From positions 62,001 to 126,000 of the forward strand of contig CAKSYU010000001.1 of NCBI GenBank assembly GCA_934524965.1: 64,000 nt of DNA. The letters run 5' to 3'. A program made the translations under genes and the position numbers. Shown one piece after another: positions 46,201 through 52,953 of the stretch. Every line of letters begins with the position of its first letter. Position 1 is the stretch's first letter. The notes beneath the pieces were generated by a model. That model was given only the letters and a program-made list of their open reading frames with translations, was not told the DNA's origin and made no database searches. This stretch comes from an uncultured Angelakisella sp. (GTDB lineage Bacteria; Bacillota; Clostridia; Oscillospirales; Ruminococcaceae).

Positions 46201-47153
46201 GAACCTGCCGCGACCGTGCGGCTGCTGTTATACTTCTCAGGGTTTTTGTACAGCTCTTCCGCGGTGATTGCCGCATAGGTTGTCTGTCCGCTGCTTTTCA
46301 CGAACATATACTGCTGCAGATTTGCCAGCGATGCCTGTGCCTCCAGCAGCAGCTTCATGGTATCGTAAAGTGCCTGATAGGTTGCCAGCATGCTATCGAT
46401 ATCCGATGTTTTAAGTTCAAGCGGAGAGGTTGCGCCGTTCGGCGCATATTTGGTAGTATTGACTTTCGCCTGTAGGAAAGTATTCATACCGGTACCCAAA
46501 CCGGCAATCGTCTTTTTGAAAACACGGTTATAGTAATCCGCTACCTTGCCGTAGGCGGTCTGTACTTCGTTGTACTTCTGGATAAACTCCTGATTGGAAG
46601 CATCGGAAGTGGCGACGGTATAAGAAGCAATGGCGCGCACGCCATATTTATTATTCGCCACAAAGGATTTGGTGGTCTTATCCCACTTAAAGAAAGAATA
46701 CTGGCTGTTCAGCTCCGTTACACGGCCATCGGTGCCGTATGTTGCACCCTGCAGCGGATTGGTTCGCAGCGCACCGGTATTCAGCTTTGCCGGACGCAGG
46801 GCGAGCTTGTCAATACCGTAATAAGAGGAGTCGCTGAGATTGATCAGATTGCCCCACTGCAAATTGGAGCCGTTGATATCAAGCTCGCGCTTGACACCCT
46901 CATCAATATCAAATTCCTCCGGCTGGGTACCCTCATCATTGGAAAGGGCGATCTCCAGGTTGCCGTTTGCCGCCATGGTAGTCGCAATACTGGAAACTTC
47001 CGGCGCGCGGGAAATGGTGATCCACGCGTAGGTGGCGGTGACCGCCACGCTAAGCGCCAGCACCAGCATAATAAGCGCTGCTGCCACCTTTTCCTTCATA
47101 TTGGGCAAAAGCTCCTGATAGGATTCAATTCTCTGTCTGGTCTCGTTGGTCAT
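40257..47153 (-). CDS. Giant TYAW-signal exported protein with seven tandem domains
   Basis: 2,298 residues from the ATG at 47153 (AAGGAGG upstream). Signal helix (24-40), then TATYAWITISRAPEV. Residues 50-750 match the 702- and 731-residue paralogues: NLQWGNLINLSD, YGIDKLALRPAKLN, YGTDGRV, YGVRAIASY, RTNAEETLLKL, ITAIVYLDG and GQLNIQFGSS. The centre is a set of Ig-like domains. The last 570 residues hold seven tandem units of about 80, most ending in F/Y-T-M-P-x-x-D-V/L-T and starting at a YPT-type strand. It probably forms an extended surface fibre or stalk. No sortase motif or C-terminal helix is seen. Confidence 0.85.
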   Translation of the reverse strand: MTNETRQRIESYQELLPNMKEKVAAALIMLVLALSVAVTATYAWITISRAPEVSSIATTMAANGNLEIALSNDEGTQPEEFDIDEGVKRELDINGSNLQWGNLINLSDSSYYGIDKLALRPAKLNTGALRTNPLQGATYGTDGRVTELNSQYSFFKWDKTTKSFVANNKYGVRAIASYTVATSDASNQEFIQKYNEVQTAYGKVADYYNRVFKKTIAGLGTGMNTFLQAKVNTTKYAPNGATSPLELKTSDIDSMLATYQALYDTMKLLLEAQASLANLQQYMFVKSSGQTTYAAITAEELYKNPEKYNSSRTVAAGSTDPLDAIMITGLKDFVIDYKKAETNIKKLTELRDRATNGEKVTSDDVTDPLYDLCQPNTAKIDGTPAKDLMNDKSKLVSMALGGDCLAQFDEGLLARFEQYGIEDTDRLPKSKKVSENAAAISVKTSIMNVNITGHLCTGATGLSTAAADFSVDTSKFESADKNAQDTYGMAMDFWVRTNAEETLLKLEGALVADSATGEILSYDGVNRIWGSTGNTNLTTDSTTQGGGSCYIYYADNPADVARSLALLKQMKVAFVDAGGTLLATASMDTEEGQYYAQNGRITVPLTIDEGSGLGLTYTYKDETEKEQTGLAISQLTMDNPQRITAIVYLDGTGLDNTMVLSSAEIQGQLNIQFGSSVNLKTSGDNRLLTAERKVTAEIVGKTKFDFFTDAEKSVKVNLTVDGATPSTVKAFFVREITSTQGSREGLINFNKTNDTGGTRTGWEGSYGFTAPGTYHLRYVQLDGVDYALTTPLTVIVKGFSITGVEWNNVVNERTVYSTESSHQEPISITISATNANENPDKVTAIFERSDGRPISVSTSRETSTGRWKGTASFTGSGDYTLSYVIVDGKYQAVPSGMQKKLELHLGLKAAIRIMSKTGFDENNNAGFETGRSYSSKLYFRVTDDSNDPIEGVEGVTLTYTNGSVAGTRAFDAAWNDAGYYEANIVMTMAGRYSFSNISMGGNTLRRATEAPVFTLISPDPPIYIQSSQSTWHGEENIQFIPNSTDAILGPIGIQNTASDIQAVLYNDIAKDYFVVNVKDPNSTEAVNGYIIAAGENKWNIKLPTYTKTENGVTTTEIDGTWSLVCLKLWNCYKNGNFYDAQAQLIWLGTSTAAQQYKEKQEAGFTAHENLDFSRLDTTVSNHVVVNMSTAKSALGSSTTAFMTEHPISELGISVRLTDAYGRLIPATGSDNMYITLTYRPNTAENYGYKVSGYPGDILTKTITLENSNGSWVPNAASAAQVLQYVGEYTVKLNINGKEYTHATNEVVPEKYTVTSAGPTAANLGKLQITNTGTFGKDTNGAVNGKFLGSYPLGITVTPTLTANGKPVNYVAISADAVTYSLRHTGNNEEYGGYTWQGNNALTAVSGTLGASGTGYASTGSQQLLAGTYTGTVSFTWNGETTTANLQPISVYSVQPEITVKGVSPEGEVTFTTITDQSRHYKTEDAGNAVLKGTNNYGDHYAVVYMQYKAYIAEENPGKCTGRDDVFFSSAKFANYTAPKVQLSAANSGDGIALNLNLGTAVSLTDGTLTWVEIGTVSDAEASLRTVEEIYEEHLWGNYTDNFVYNAKIFTNLGVKNIKEVTSTVGGVTYTRTLAEPVTISQTNHLDPWLNITQDVPGVSIKVEKEDGTALGAYSQVPGGTALRVTVTVTDDVRYHAPGMETPANADRMQWQLVGSDENTAIYTCRMDFDNVTLTPTVKAYPRLTVISELNKSKVTAAVGNRSIDGTDLVKPGETVTVTANALTGWYQPRMNAAVSGWQQRSAGDYTAVYTFTMPEEDVTLQAPTVQQMRQVTWDNSAGVVDFQVTDTTENRTVANGGYVIPGHGLTITINAVGGVNPQLTAPADATELSGGSDFTKQYSYTMPDKDLTIVGTADGYPTMSFTSNAVSVTKVLSSNLDVTPSRNVENGKVVFALGVKPGNTVQITLAAEPGYYAPRMALPAGVTAWKETPVENDRTATYTFVMPSVSGETLPLTVSATEAPMLTIENSGTVITAGGKHYNGTAFSVKSDIRVQPGTTVTVTVGVGNAATHLNPAVAAPAGVADWQQSGATYTFTMPKADVTLKGTADKYPTIEFGATNCTITVSGDSGKLSSGAVVKPGDKLEVTLAYDEATYGPCYDLKLTGTDAGSFTQSGNTYTYTVSSSDLNKTLRFSGSATTKPYIVFNISKCNVHQGSDHNATKISSSNKIYLVPGDTMTVYIENASAGSWYSGPTLTGSGVTITKNKEDTRTVNWYTKYKYCTYTIKVTATTGEIKLTAKGS

Positions 47154-47211
47154 CTTTTGCCCCTCCTTTCCCGTTTGGTATCCTGTGCCGAAGAAGTATT
47201 CATCGCAGCCC

Positions 47212-47271
47212 ACTGCACGGCTGTACTGCCGCATTCAGCGGCTATCCACATTTTTTTCCTCACCGTGCAGT
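47212..47271 (-). promoter_or_regulatory. Structured leader before the giant surface-protein gene
   Basis: An outer stem ACTGCACGG (47212-47220) with CCGTGCAGT (47263-47271), nine perfect pairs, encloses a smaller hairpin GCCGC-ATTCA-GCGGC (47228-47242). It lies in the 128-base gap between the coiled-coil gene and the giant gene. It could be an RNA regulatory element, a processing site or an mRNA stabiliser. No T run follows. Confidence 0.5.
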
Positions 47272-47281
47272 CCCCCTCCCT

Positions 47282-49108
47282 TTATACCTTGTTTTTCTGT
47301 TTCAAACGGGCTATGCGCGCCCGTTCGCGTTCTTCCTGTTCTCTCTGTGCGGTCTCTATCTGCTGGCGGCGCAGCTCCTGCTGGTGCTGCAGCTGCCCGT
47401 GGGCGAATTCCAGCTCCGCCAGTACCGGTGCCAGCACAATGAGCGCCTGCTGCCGCTGCTCCTCTGCCAGTCGGGCGGCCTCCTCTGCCTGCTGCTGACG
47501 CAGGCGTTCTTCCGCCTCCTGCTTTTCCCGCAGGGCTTTCTGCTCTGCCAACAGCTTTTCGCGCTCCTGGCGCTCCTTTTCCTCCCTGCGGCGGATACGG
47601 GCGCGCTCCTGTTCCTCTTTCTTGCGCTGGGCGGCTTCCTCCAGCAGTCTTACGGCATCGGCATAGTCCTGCTCCTCGGCGGCACGCTTCCGCAGGGCTT
47701 CTTCCTCCACTTCGCGCTTTTGCAGCTGTTCGGGGAGGTCATTCTCGAAACGATCCAGCTCGGATTTAAGCAGCTTGCTCCAGCGGCGCTTTTCTGCCTC
47801 ATACTGCATCTGCTCCATGCGCTTCTGGCGTTCTGCCGCTTCCTGTTCGGCACGGCGGCGCTCCGCCTCGGCTTCGCGCTCGGCGCGGCGACGCTCGGCT
47901 TCCGCTTTCTTTTCGGCTGCCAGCCGCGCCTTTTCCTCTTTGCGCTTTTTCTCCTGCTCCTCTACCAGCCGCAGGCGCTCCGCCTTCTCCTCGCGCATCA
48001 GCTGTTCCTTGGTCAGCTCCTCGATGAGCACCTTGCGGATCTCGACATCGGGAAGATCGTAGTCCTCCGTCAGCTCCTCCACGATCTGCTTGATGAACTT
48101 CGGCTTCAGCGTCCTGCGGCGTTCCTTGGGCTCTACCGGAACGGTCCGGTCCTCCTCGTCCTCCAGATAGCCCTTGAGAATGAGGTAATTGAAGAGAATG
48201 TTATGGTAAATATCCTGCTGGAACCGTTCGTTGATCTCCGGGCTTTGCTCCACCACACGAATGGTGTAGCCGATGTCATCGTATTTCCGCAGGAATTCAA
48301 ATAGGCTGAGGATCACACGGTAATCCTTGTTTTTCTTCAGTACATTCGTTTTATTGACAGTCCCCTTGATACGTTCCAGCTTGCTCATCTGCTGGGCAAA
48401 AGCACTGTTCATATACACGCTGAGGATACGGTAAATACGGGAGATACGGGAGAAGGTATCGCCGTTTTTCGCGTCGGTCTCCAGCGCGCTGTCGATCTCC
48501 TTGATGTGCAGGAACATATCCATATGGACATGCTCGGTGGCACTGTCCATATCGGACTTCACCTTCAGCTTGGCGCCGAACTCATCGCTCATTGCCTCGA
48601 ACAGAGCGTCGTGGCGTATTTTTACAAAGTGGTAAGCGAATTCCATGGTGGTGAACACCAGCCGGTTTTCGTACAGTCCCCACGATTCCTCGCGGTAGCG
48701 CTGCATCAGCCTGCCCGGGTGAACCTCATTCCGCTCCTCGTCAAAGGAATCCACCAAGCCGGAGTGCTGCGCCAAATGGCGAACCGTCTCTGCGCCGGAT
48801 TTTTTGGCGTTTGCCACATTGACGATCAGATCCTCCTCCTTGAGGACATTTCGCGGGGAGGCAATGATCTTCTGGAAAGCATCAAGGGATTCCTCAATGG
48901 CGTCTACCCATGTCAGGTCGACCGTTTTGACCAGCTTGCGGTTGGAAAACTGAAATTCGTTCTGGGCGCGGGAGACGGCGTCCATAAAGAATTCGTAAAA
49001 TTCCGTGCTGCCGATCGCCCGCGTTACACCACGGACGAACTTGGTGTAAATGGGGTCGATAAGCGCGCTTTTTTTGCGCTTATTCTGTCCTTTTGCTTCC
49101 TGTGCCAA
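47282..49108 (-). CDS. DUF2357-like protein with long charged coiled coil
   Basis: 608 residues, no signal. Residues 1-330 are folded: NRKLVKTVDLTWVDAIEES, then WGLYENRLVFTTMEFAYHFV, whose ENRxV motif recalls DUF2357, a domain found beside McrB-like ATPases. Residues 375-600 are a highly charged Glu/Arg/Lys/Ala coiled coil. It lies directly downstream of the membrane AAA+ ATPase gene, as McrC-like partners do. I infer an intracellular complex with that ATPase, with the coiled coil as a rod or interaction arm. The DUF2357 match is moderate. Confidence 0.65.
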   Translation of the reverse strand: MAQEAKGQNKRKKSALIDPIYTKFVRGVTRAIGSTEFYEFFMDAVSRAQNEFQFSNRKLVKTVDLTWVDAIEESLDAFQKIIASPRNVLKEEDLIVNVANAKKSGAETVRHLAQHSGLVDSFDEERNEVHPGRLMQRYREESWGLYENRLVFTTMEFAYHFVKIRHDALFEAMSDEFGAKLKVKSDMDSATEHVHMDMFLHIKEIDSALETDAKNGDTFSRISRIYRILSVYMNSAFAQQMSKLERIKGTVNKTNVLKKNKDYRVILSLFEFLRKYDDIGYTIRVVEQSPEINERFQQDIYHNILFNYLILKGYLEDEEDRTVPVEPKERRRTLKPKFIKQIVEELTEDYDLPDVEIRKVLIEELTKEQLMREEKAERLRLVEEQEKKRKEEKARLAAEKKAEAERRRAEREAEAERRRAEQEAAERQKRMEQMQYEAEKRRWSKLLKSELDRFENDLPEQLQKREVEEEALRKRAAEEQDYADAVRLLEEAAQRKKEEQERARIRRREEKERQEREKLLAEQKALREKQEAEERLRQQQAEEAARLAEEQRQQALIVLAPVLAELEFAHGQLQHQQELRRQQIETAQREQEERERARIARLKQKNKV

Positions 49109-49154
49109 GGGGCAGCACCTCCTTTCGCTTTACTTTTTTGCCACGCTTTTCTGC

Positions 49155-50732
49155 TTAGTTGCTCCGCTTCAGGTACTCTACATAGTCCTTGCACAGCGGC
49201 ATCTGGTTCTTGCCAAAGACCTTATCCAGATAGCTGTTGAACTTGGTCAGCTCGTCCTTCATAAAGCTGAGGGACAGCGACTCGAACTTACGCAGAACCT
49301 TTTTGGAGACGATAAAATCGACAGCCTGTATTTCGGTGCCGCCGCAGGCGATGTAGCAGGGGACGAAATCGCTGACCTGCTTCATGATACGGTTACCGAA
49401 AGCAAGCCGGAAATTCTTGATGAGATAGTCGTTGAGGATATCCAGCTTATCCAGCATCTGCTGAGTAATGGGGTACTGCTCCCGTGCCTTTTCAAAAAGC
49501 TGCTCCAAATGATCGGTAGTAATGTAAATCGGGTCTGCCGGCTCACACTCAAACGGATCGGCGCGGCTGTCCAAATCGATGGGAATGGCACGGTCGTACA
49601 CCTTATCCGCCACCGCAAAGGTGGAGTCATCGTTGTTGATGGTGCCGACAAACCAGATATTATCTGGGATCTGCACGGTGCCGCCGTTGATGAGGCAGGG
49701 GTCGTTATCCCACACAGCGGTGACAATATCGACCTTCCATTCCTCCTTACGGGGAAGCTCCAAAATGGAGAGCATCTCGGCGAAGTAATACTCCACGCGC
49801 GCTATGTTCATCTCGTCCAAAATAATGAGATGCGGATCGCGGTAATAGTTCGCCTCATACACGGCACGCAGGAAGTCCGTCTCGGTGTATTTCTTGGTAA
49901 ACTCGTTGTAATAGCCGTACAGCTCGGTACGCTCGCGCCATGCGGGCTGCACCGATACAACGGTGGAATCGTTTTGAACGAATTTACCGAAGGCGTAGGG
50001 CAGCGAGGTTTTACCGGTACCGGAAATACCCTGCAGAATAATGATGCGTGCCGTACCCATCGAGGCGATGAAGTATTCCATCATGCTGAGGTCGTAGTAA
50101 AGCCCCAGCTGGGAAGCGGCATAACGGCGGAACTGGTCGCAAATATCCGCCAAGGTGATATCGTCATTGTAGATGGGCGGGTGGTACTCGGTCTTATAGA
50201 AATTATCCACCGAGGTAAGCCGGAAGAAGCGGCTCTCCGCCGGATCGACAGGCGGCGAGGTGATGGTATTTCGGTTGGAGGTGGGGACATATTCCCCGCT
50301 TTCCTCTCCCTCCTCGCCTGCCGCGGCTTCCGCTTCCAGCTGCTCCTGCGGCACACCCAGTTCCGCCACCTTCATTTGCAGCAGGCGGTCCTTTTCGTAG
50401 TTGGCGCGCAGCAGATCCCGCTGGAGATTGCGTACCTGCTTGACGACTTCATCGTACTTTTTCACCGGCACACGGAAGCGGAACAGCTTCCGGAGCAGCT
50501 TGACAAGGAATATGACGATGATGACCGCGACAGCGACCAGAACCAGCTCTGTAATGACCAGCATGATCCACTCCCCCGTGGAAAAGCTGCCGCTGGTCTC
50601 ACGGATCAGCTTTAGCCGCATGGGGAAGTTGAACAGGTAGTTGACAAAGTTGAAAAAGGACGCGAATATATCCAGAAAAGCGCGGAACACCCGTCCGACG
50701 TCCTGATAAAAGTACCTCAAAAAGTTGTCCAT
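49155..50732 (-). CDS. Membrane-anchored McrB-like AAA+ ATPase
   Basis: 525 residues. A membrane helix at about 54-82, a coiled-coil linker (93-150), then an AAA_5/McrB-type domain: Walker A GISGTGKTS (235-243), Walker B LIILDEMN (302-309), sensor WFVGTINNDDST and an arginine finger candidate in VYDRAIPIDLD. It is placed between the SipW-like peptidase and the DUF2357-like protein. McrB-type ATPases are known from restriction; here the helix puts it at the membrane, facing the cytosol. A role in export or assembly of the surface fibre is inferred only from the locus. Confidence 0.82.
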   Translation of the reverse strand: MDNFLRYFYQDVGRVFRAFLDIFASFFNFVNYLFNFPMRLKLIRETSGSFSTGEWIMLVITELVLVAVAVIIVIFLVKLLRKLFRFRVPVKKYDEVVKQVRNLQRDLLRANYEKDRLLQMKVAELGVPQEQLEAEAAAGEEGEESGEYVPTSNRNTITSPPVDPAESRFFRLTSVDNFYKTEYHPPIYNDDITLADICDQFRRYAASQLGLYYDLSMMEYFIASMGTARIIILQGISGTGKTSLPYAFGKFVQNDSTVVSVQPAWRERTELYGYYNEFTKKYTETDFLRAVYEANYYRDPHLIILDEMNIARVEYYFAEMLSILELPRKEEWKVDIVTAVWDNDPCLINGGTVQIPDNIWFVGTINNDDSTFAVADKVYDRAIPIDLDSRADPFECEPADPIYITTDHLEQLFEKAREQYPITQQMLDKLDILNDYLIKNFRLAFGNRIMKQVSDFVPCYIACGGTEIQAVDFIVSKKVLRKFESLSLSFMKDELTKFNSYLDKVFGKNQMPLCKDYVEYLKRSN

Positions 50733-50796
50733 TTCTTACCTCTGCTCCTGCCCTTTTTAGGACATTGATGATGCCGCGGGGCGGCTGCGGGAAATA

Positions 50797-51822
50797 TCAG
50801 CCCTCGGCTTCGGTCTCCTCTTTGGCTTTGGCGGCAGCCTCCGCTTCCATTTCCGCCTTGATCTTGGCACGGATCTCCGCTTCCATAGCGGCACGTGCTT
50901 CCTCCTCTGCCTTGGCTTTTGCTTCCGCTTCGGCTTTTGCCTTGGCTTCCGCCTCCATCTCGGCACGCAGGCGTGCTTCCATTTCCTCGGGGGTCTCCTT
51001 AGTCTCCTCGGCAGGGGTCTCCTCCTGTGCGGGAGCGGAAGCCGCCAGCAGCTCGGCGCGCAGCTTCTCACGCAGTTCGTTTTCCATACGCTTGCGCTCT
51101 GCCTGACGGTTCTCCTCCAGCTTGCGCTTTTCGTCCTCTACCAGATCCTCGTTCTTGCCGCGCTCCTTCTCATAGATCAGCTTGTTCTTCACGCTCTGGT
51201 ACTCAAACAGCACACGGAAGAACTGGATAAGGTGATACAGGAAGAAGATAGCAACCGGAATGACCACAACAATGAGGAAGCCGGTGCTGGTCTGCAGATA
51301 ATCAAACAGCTTGCCCAGTCCCGCAATCTTCATGCCGTTGTACTGACCGACGATCTCGGATTCATGGACGGTCAGCGAGTCTTCGATGGTGTTGTTATCA
51401 CCCTTGGTCTGGAAGATAAGATAGCCGCCGCCATCGTAAATTTCGGTAATTCTATGGGTATTCAGCACACGCTCGCCGTCGATGACCGTCCAGTAGGTGA
51501 TGATGTCACCGATCTGCAGCTCACTGGTGTCCTTTACGGCGGTATCAAAGATCAGATCGCCGGGCTTCATGGTCGGGTACATAGATTCTGTCTGAATAGA
51601 CATGATGCGCAGCCCGAAAATGCTGGGAACGCCGTTGCCGCTGGTGCTGACATAGCTGGTGTAGGTGCAGATCGCCGCCAGAATGATAGCGATGACCAGC
51701 ACGATGTTGATAATGGTATTAGCTACGCGCTTGCCCTTTTTGGGCTGCACCTCAATATCCTCCGTCTGCTGGGCAGCGTCGGCTTTCGGCTCCTTCTCTT
51801 TTTTTGTCCACTTTTTTTGCAT
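50797..51822 (-). CDS. SipW-like signal peptidase I (second) with long charged tail
   Basis: 341 residues. Membrane helix 34-56; catalytic block SIQTESMYPTM (Ser80), LNTHRITEI (His123), TKGDNN (Asp142), again the Ser-His-Asp set of the SipW branch. A second helix (181-204) leads to a cytosolic tail of about 135 residues rich in Glu, Ala and Lys, coiled-coil-like. The tail is unusual for the family and resembles the coiled coil of the protein at 47282, so the two could interact. It sits just downstream of the 332-, 731- and 702-residue TYAW genes. Confidence 0.88.
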   Translation of the reverse strand: MQKKWTKKEKEPKADAAQQTEDIEVQPKKGKRVANTIINIVLVIAIILAAICTYTSYVSTSGNGVPSIFGLRIMSIQTESMYPTMKPGDLIFDTAVKDTSELQIGDIITYWTVIDGERVLNTHRITEIYDGGGYLIFQTKGDNNTIEDSLTVHESEIVGQYNGMKIAGLGKLFDYLQTSTGFLIVVVIPVAIFFLYHLIQFFRVLFEYQSVKNKLIYEKERGKNEDLVEDEKRKLEENRQAERKRMENELREKLRAELLAASAPAQEETPAEETKETPEEMEARLRAEMEAEAKAKAEAEAKAKAEEEARAAMEAEIRAKIKAEMEAEAAAKAKEETEAEG

Positions 51823-51889
51823 GGGTACTCTCCCTCCATCGTTTGCGTCTTTATTTTGATAACAGACGGTTCCTCAAGCCCGTCCTGTT

Positions 51890-52888
51890 CTATCCGGGAA
51901 TATCCTGCAGACCGGTCTGTCCGCTGTATTCGGTGGTGAACTGAACATTAGCCAGGATCTGCGCTTCTTTTACAATATTCGTGCAGTCGATATCCTGTCC
52001 CTCCAGCCACACATAAAGCCGGATACGGTACATCTCTCCCGCGCGTATACTGAAAAGCCTTGTGCTTGTGGTAAACTTCCCCAACGATTTAATGGTAACA
52101 TCTCGCTGCACCGGATACGCCTCCGACCATGTGGAGGCGGACTGCAGGATCAGCCGGTCGCTCAGCGTCTTGGTGCCGTCTATGCTGGGGGTCTCCACAT
52201 AGCCGCTCGGTTCCTTTTCCAGGTGCCGGTCACAATTCGGCTCGTAGATATAAAATACCGAGGTGCCGTTATCGGTCCCGTTGGCAGGGTCTATCTTAGT
52301 GATGCGAAAGCCCAGCCGCACAGCCGTTTCCGCCCCGTTGCCGCCATCGTAGTGCAGAATGGTCTGCCCGTCCCACACCGGCGTACCGATCACGAAAGTC
52401 CCCGCGCCGTTCTGCCCCTCGTTCACCTCCACGGCGTCCGCCAGCGAGACATTGCAGCTCTCATCGGTGCGGGCAAAGAAGGTGCCTACCACATAGTAGC
52501 CCTCTATATCGGAGCGGTTGGCGTTGTTTTCATCGGTAAGCGCACGGTACTGCTCGGTCATGCGCCCGTCGTTCCCGTAAATAATGGTCATAAAGCTCTG
52601 CTGCTTTTCCGACCATGTCACGGGCTTCAGCGGGGCGGTATCCTTGTTTACCAGATCGGGGAAATTGATCTGCTGTCCCCAGCCTTCATCGGGGGCATCA
52701 TACGCCGCTGCAAGCTGCAGTCCCGTGCCGGAATTGATATAGACCGCCATCTCACGCACGGAGGGCGTGCGGCTGATGGAAAACCATGTATAACTGGCGA
52801 CCACCAGCAGCGACAGCAGCGCTATCAGAATGCATATGTACACCACCGTGCGCATTTTTTGTTGTTTGTTGTTTATGATGGCATTCAA
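51890..52888 (-). CDS. TYAW-signal exported protein, WLEG type
   Basis: 332 residues. Signal helix (14-31), then SYTWFSISRTPSV, a TYAW variant. The C-terminus MYRIRLYVWLEGQDIDCTNIVKEAQILANVQF and the central FYIYEPNCDRHLEK block match the 456-residue protein at 36965. These shared blocks and the similar size suggest it is a B-type subunit for the second peptidase, as the 456-residue one is for the first. About 67 bases separate it from the peptidase gene. Confidence 0.8.
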   Translation of the reverse strand: MNAIINNKQQKMRTVVYICILIALLSLLVVASYTWFSISRTPSVREMAVYINSGTGLQLAAAYDAPDEGWGQQINFPDLVNKDTAPLKPVTWSEKQQSFMTIIYGNDGRMTEQYRALTDENNANRSDIEGYYVVGTFFARTDESCNVSLADAVEVNEGQNGAGTFVIGTPVWDGQTILHYDGGNGAETAVRLGFRITKIDPANGTDNGTSVFYIYEPNCDRHLEKEPSGYVETPSIDGTKTLSDRLILQSASTWSEAYPVQRDVTIKSLGKFTTSTRLFSIRAGEMYRIRLYVWLEGQDIDCTNIVKEAQILANVQFTTEYSGQTGLQDIPG

Positions 52889-52953
52889 AAGCGCTTATCC
52901 CTTTCTGCCCCGCGCGGGGCGGTCTATTCATGCCAAATGACTGCCTGTAAAAA

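Noticed and set aside
40257..47153. Sortase-anchored protein
   Set aside because: No LPxTG-like motif, hydrophobic segment and basic tail at the C-terminus of the giant protein or its TYAW relatives.
47154..47281. c-di-GMP riboswitch before the giant gene
   Set aside because: The GCAAAGCC core and the tetraloop receptor of GEMM are absent; only generic stems are seen.
49155..50732. McrBC restriction system
   Set aside because: The ATPase has a membrane helix, no visible DNA-recognition domain, and I see no nuclease motif in the partner; context is surface proteins.
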